In this document: positions 63,709 through 64,000 of the stretch, in pieces
How the letters are laid out: the number at the start of each line of letters is the position of its first letter
How positions within the stretch are numbered: the stretch's first letter is position 1
NCBI RefSeq assembly: GCF_000312365.2
Contig: NZ_HG003685.1
Location: forward strand, 341,668-405,667
Origin: Anaerococcus provencensis
GTDB lineage: Bacteria; Bacillota; Clostridia; Tissierellales; Peptoniphilaceae
Length of the DNA stretch: 64,000 bases
Reading direction: 5' to 3'
The notes under the pieces: generated by a model
The model's input: the letters and a program-made list of their open reading frames with translations, nothing else
Databases searched by the model: none
What the model was told of the DNA's origin: nothing
Program-made: the position numbers and the translations under genes

Positions 63709-64000
63709 GTATGACGGGCATGTCATCAATCTGTGGTGAAAGTCCACGAAGGGCGTAGTTGCCAGCGAACCTCATAGCAATTCCCAAGGCTTGTACCGTG
63801 AGGTACAGGCGAGAAGAAGGGATAGCAAAATTGTAGCCTGACGAACAGAAACCTAATACTAAGGCTTGCACGGTGGACAAGCGAACCAAAAGTCGTGAAG
63901 TCCAAAAGGCAACCGTAAACCATGCAAGTAGATTAGGCAGGTAGACAAGGAAAGATTGATGGCTTATCCCGTGAGGTCTCACTAGCGAATAAGTAGTAGC
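63709..64000 (+). mobile_element. 5' part of a group II intron (truncated by the window edge)
   Basis: Domain I landmarks of bacterial group II introns are visible: GTATGACGGGCATG near the 5' splice site, CTGTGGTGAAAGTCCACGAA, AGGGCGTAGTTGCCAGCGAAC and, near the right edge, CCCGTGAGGTCTCAC. The intron-encoded reverse transcriptase/maturase should follow outside the window. Inserted 1-2 bases after a terminator T tract, as terminator-targeting introns (class C) do. Exact 5' end is uncertain by a few bases. Confidence 0.85.

Noticed and set aside
63683..63982. 99-residue minus-strand reading frame at the right edge
   Set aside because: It is antisense to the structured group II intron RNA; such frames recur wherever this intron occurs and are not proteins.

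Overview
The window is AT-rich DNA from a low-GC Gram-positive anaerobe. Gene style (strong AGGAGG ribosome sites, occasional TTG/GTG starts, many PTS systems and PRD regulators), a class I hybrid-cluster protein and a host-glycan locus suggest a Peptoniphilaceae-type coccus such as Anaerococcus. The genus is an inference; no rRNA or other marker gene is present.

Layout. 1-1.8 kb: end of a sugar operon (xylulokinase tail, galactose mutarotase, transaldolase). 1.8-2.8 kb: decayed IS256-type transposase. 2.8-10 kb: ROK regulator behind a palindromic operator, then a tight operon of TIM-barrel protein, ion-type transporter, hydantoinase/oxoprolinase-like protein, small HExxH protein and FAD oxidoreductase; this is the best candidate for an undescribed catabolic system. 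10.7-15.9 kb: PRD regulator, fructose-family PTS (separate EIIA, EIIB and EIIC), KDPG-aldolase-like enzyme and a second, almost identical transaldolase. The two transaldolases bracket the whole 1.8-15.2 kb block like long direct repeats. 15.9-22.7 kb: YczE-like membrane protein, transketolase, LysR regulator facing a GltS / 2-hydroxyacid dehydrogenase / RraA operon. 22.8-25.7 kb: split chromate transporter, broken DMT permease, a 712-bp hairpin-rich element with terminal inverted repeats and an IS3-like end remnant. 25.7-27.8 kb: PPi-type phosphofructokinase and a Cof phosphatase.

28-49.6 kb is a large Gram-positive glycan-utilisation locus: YesL-like protein, GH123-like and GH92 glycosidases, a large GH2 enzyme, GH4 phosphoglycosidase, lactose/cellobiose-type PTS, LplABC-like ABC importer with its own MsmK-type ATPase, metallophosphoesterase, PRD regulator, and the GlcNAc genes nagE-nagA. 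The set fits import and intracellular trimming of host N-glycan or mucin-type oligosaccharides. None of these glycosidases shows a signal peptide.

49.7-55.9 kb: alpha/beta hydrolase, LysR, MFS permease and a CoA-transferase, then a deletion scar joining the N-terminus of a PRD regulator to the tail of a secreted F5/8C-FIVAR protein. 56-59.2 kb (minus strand): two paralogous membrane-anchored hydrolases, a Cof phosphatase and EIIA-Glc. 59.3-63.7 kb: hydroxylamine reductase behind a Crp/Fnr-type palindrome placed at about -41.5, then a cysteine-desulfidase-like protein with a DAACS symporter. The window ends inside the 5' part of a group II intron that begins directly after a terminator. No tRNA, rRNA or CRISPR array was seen.
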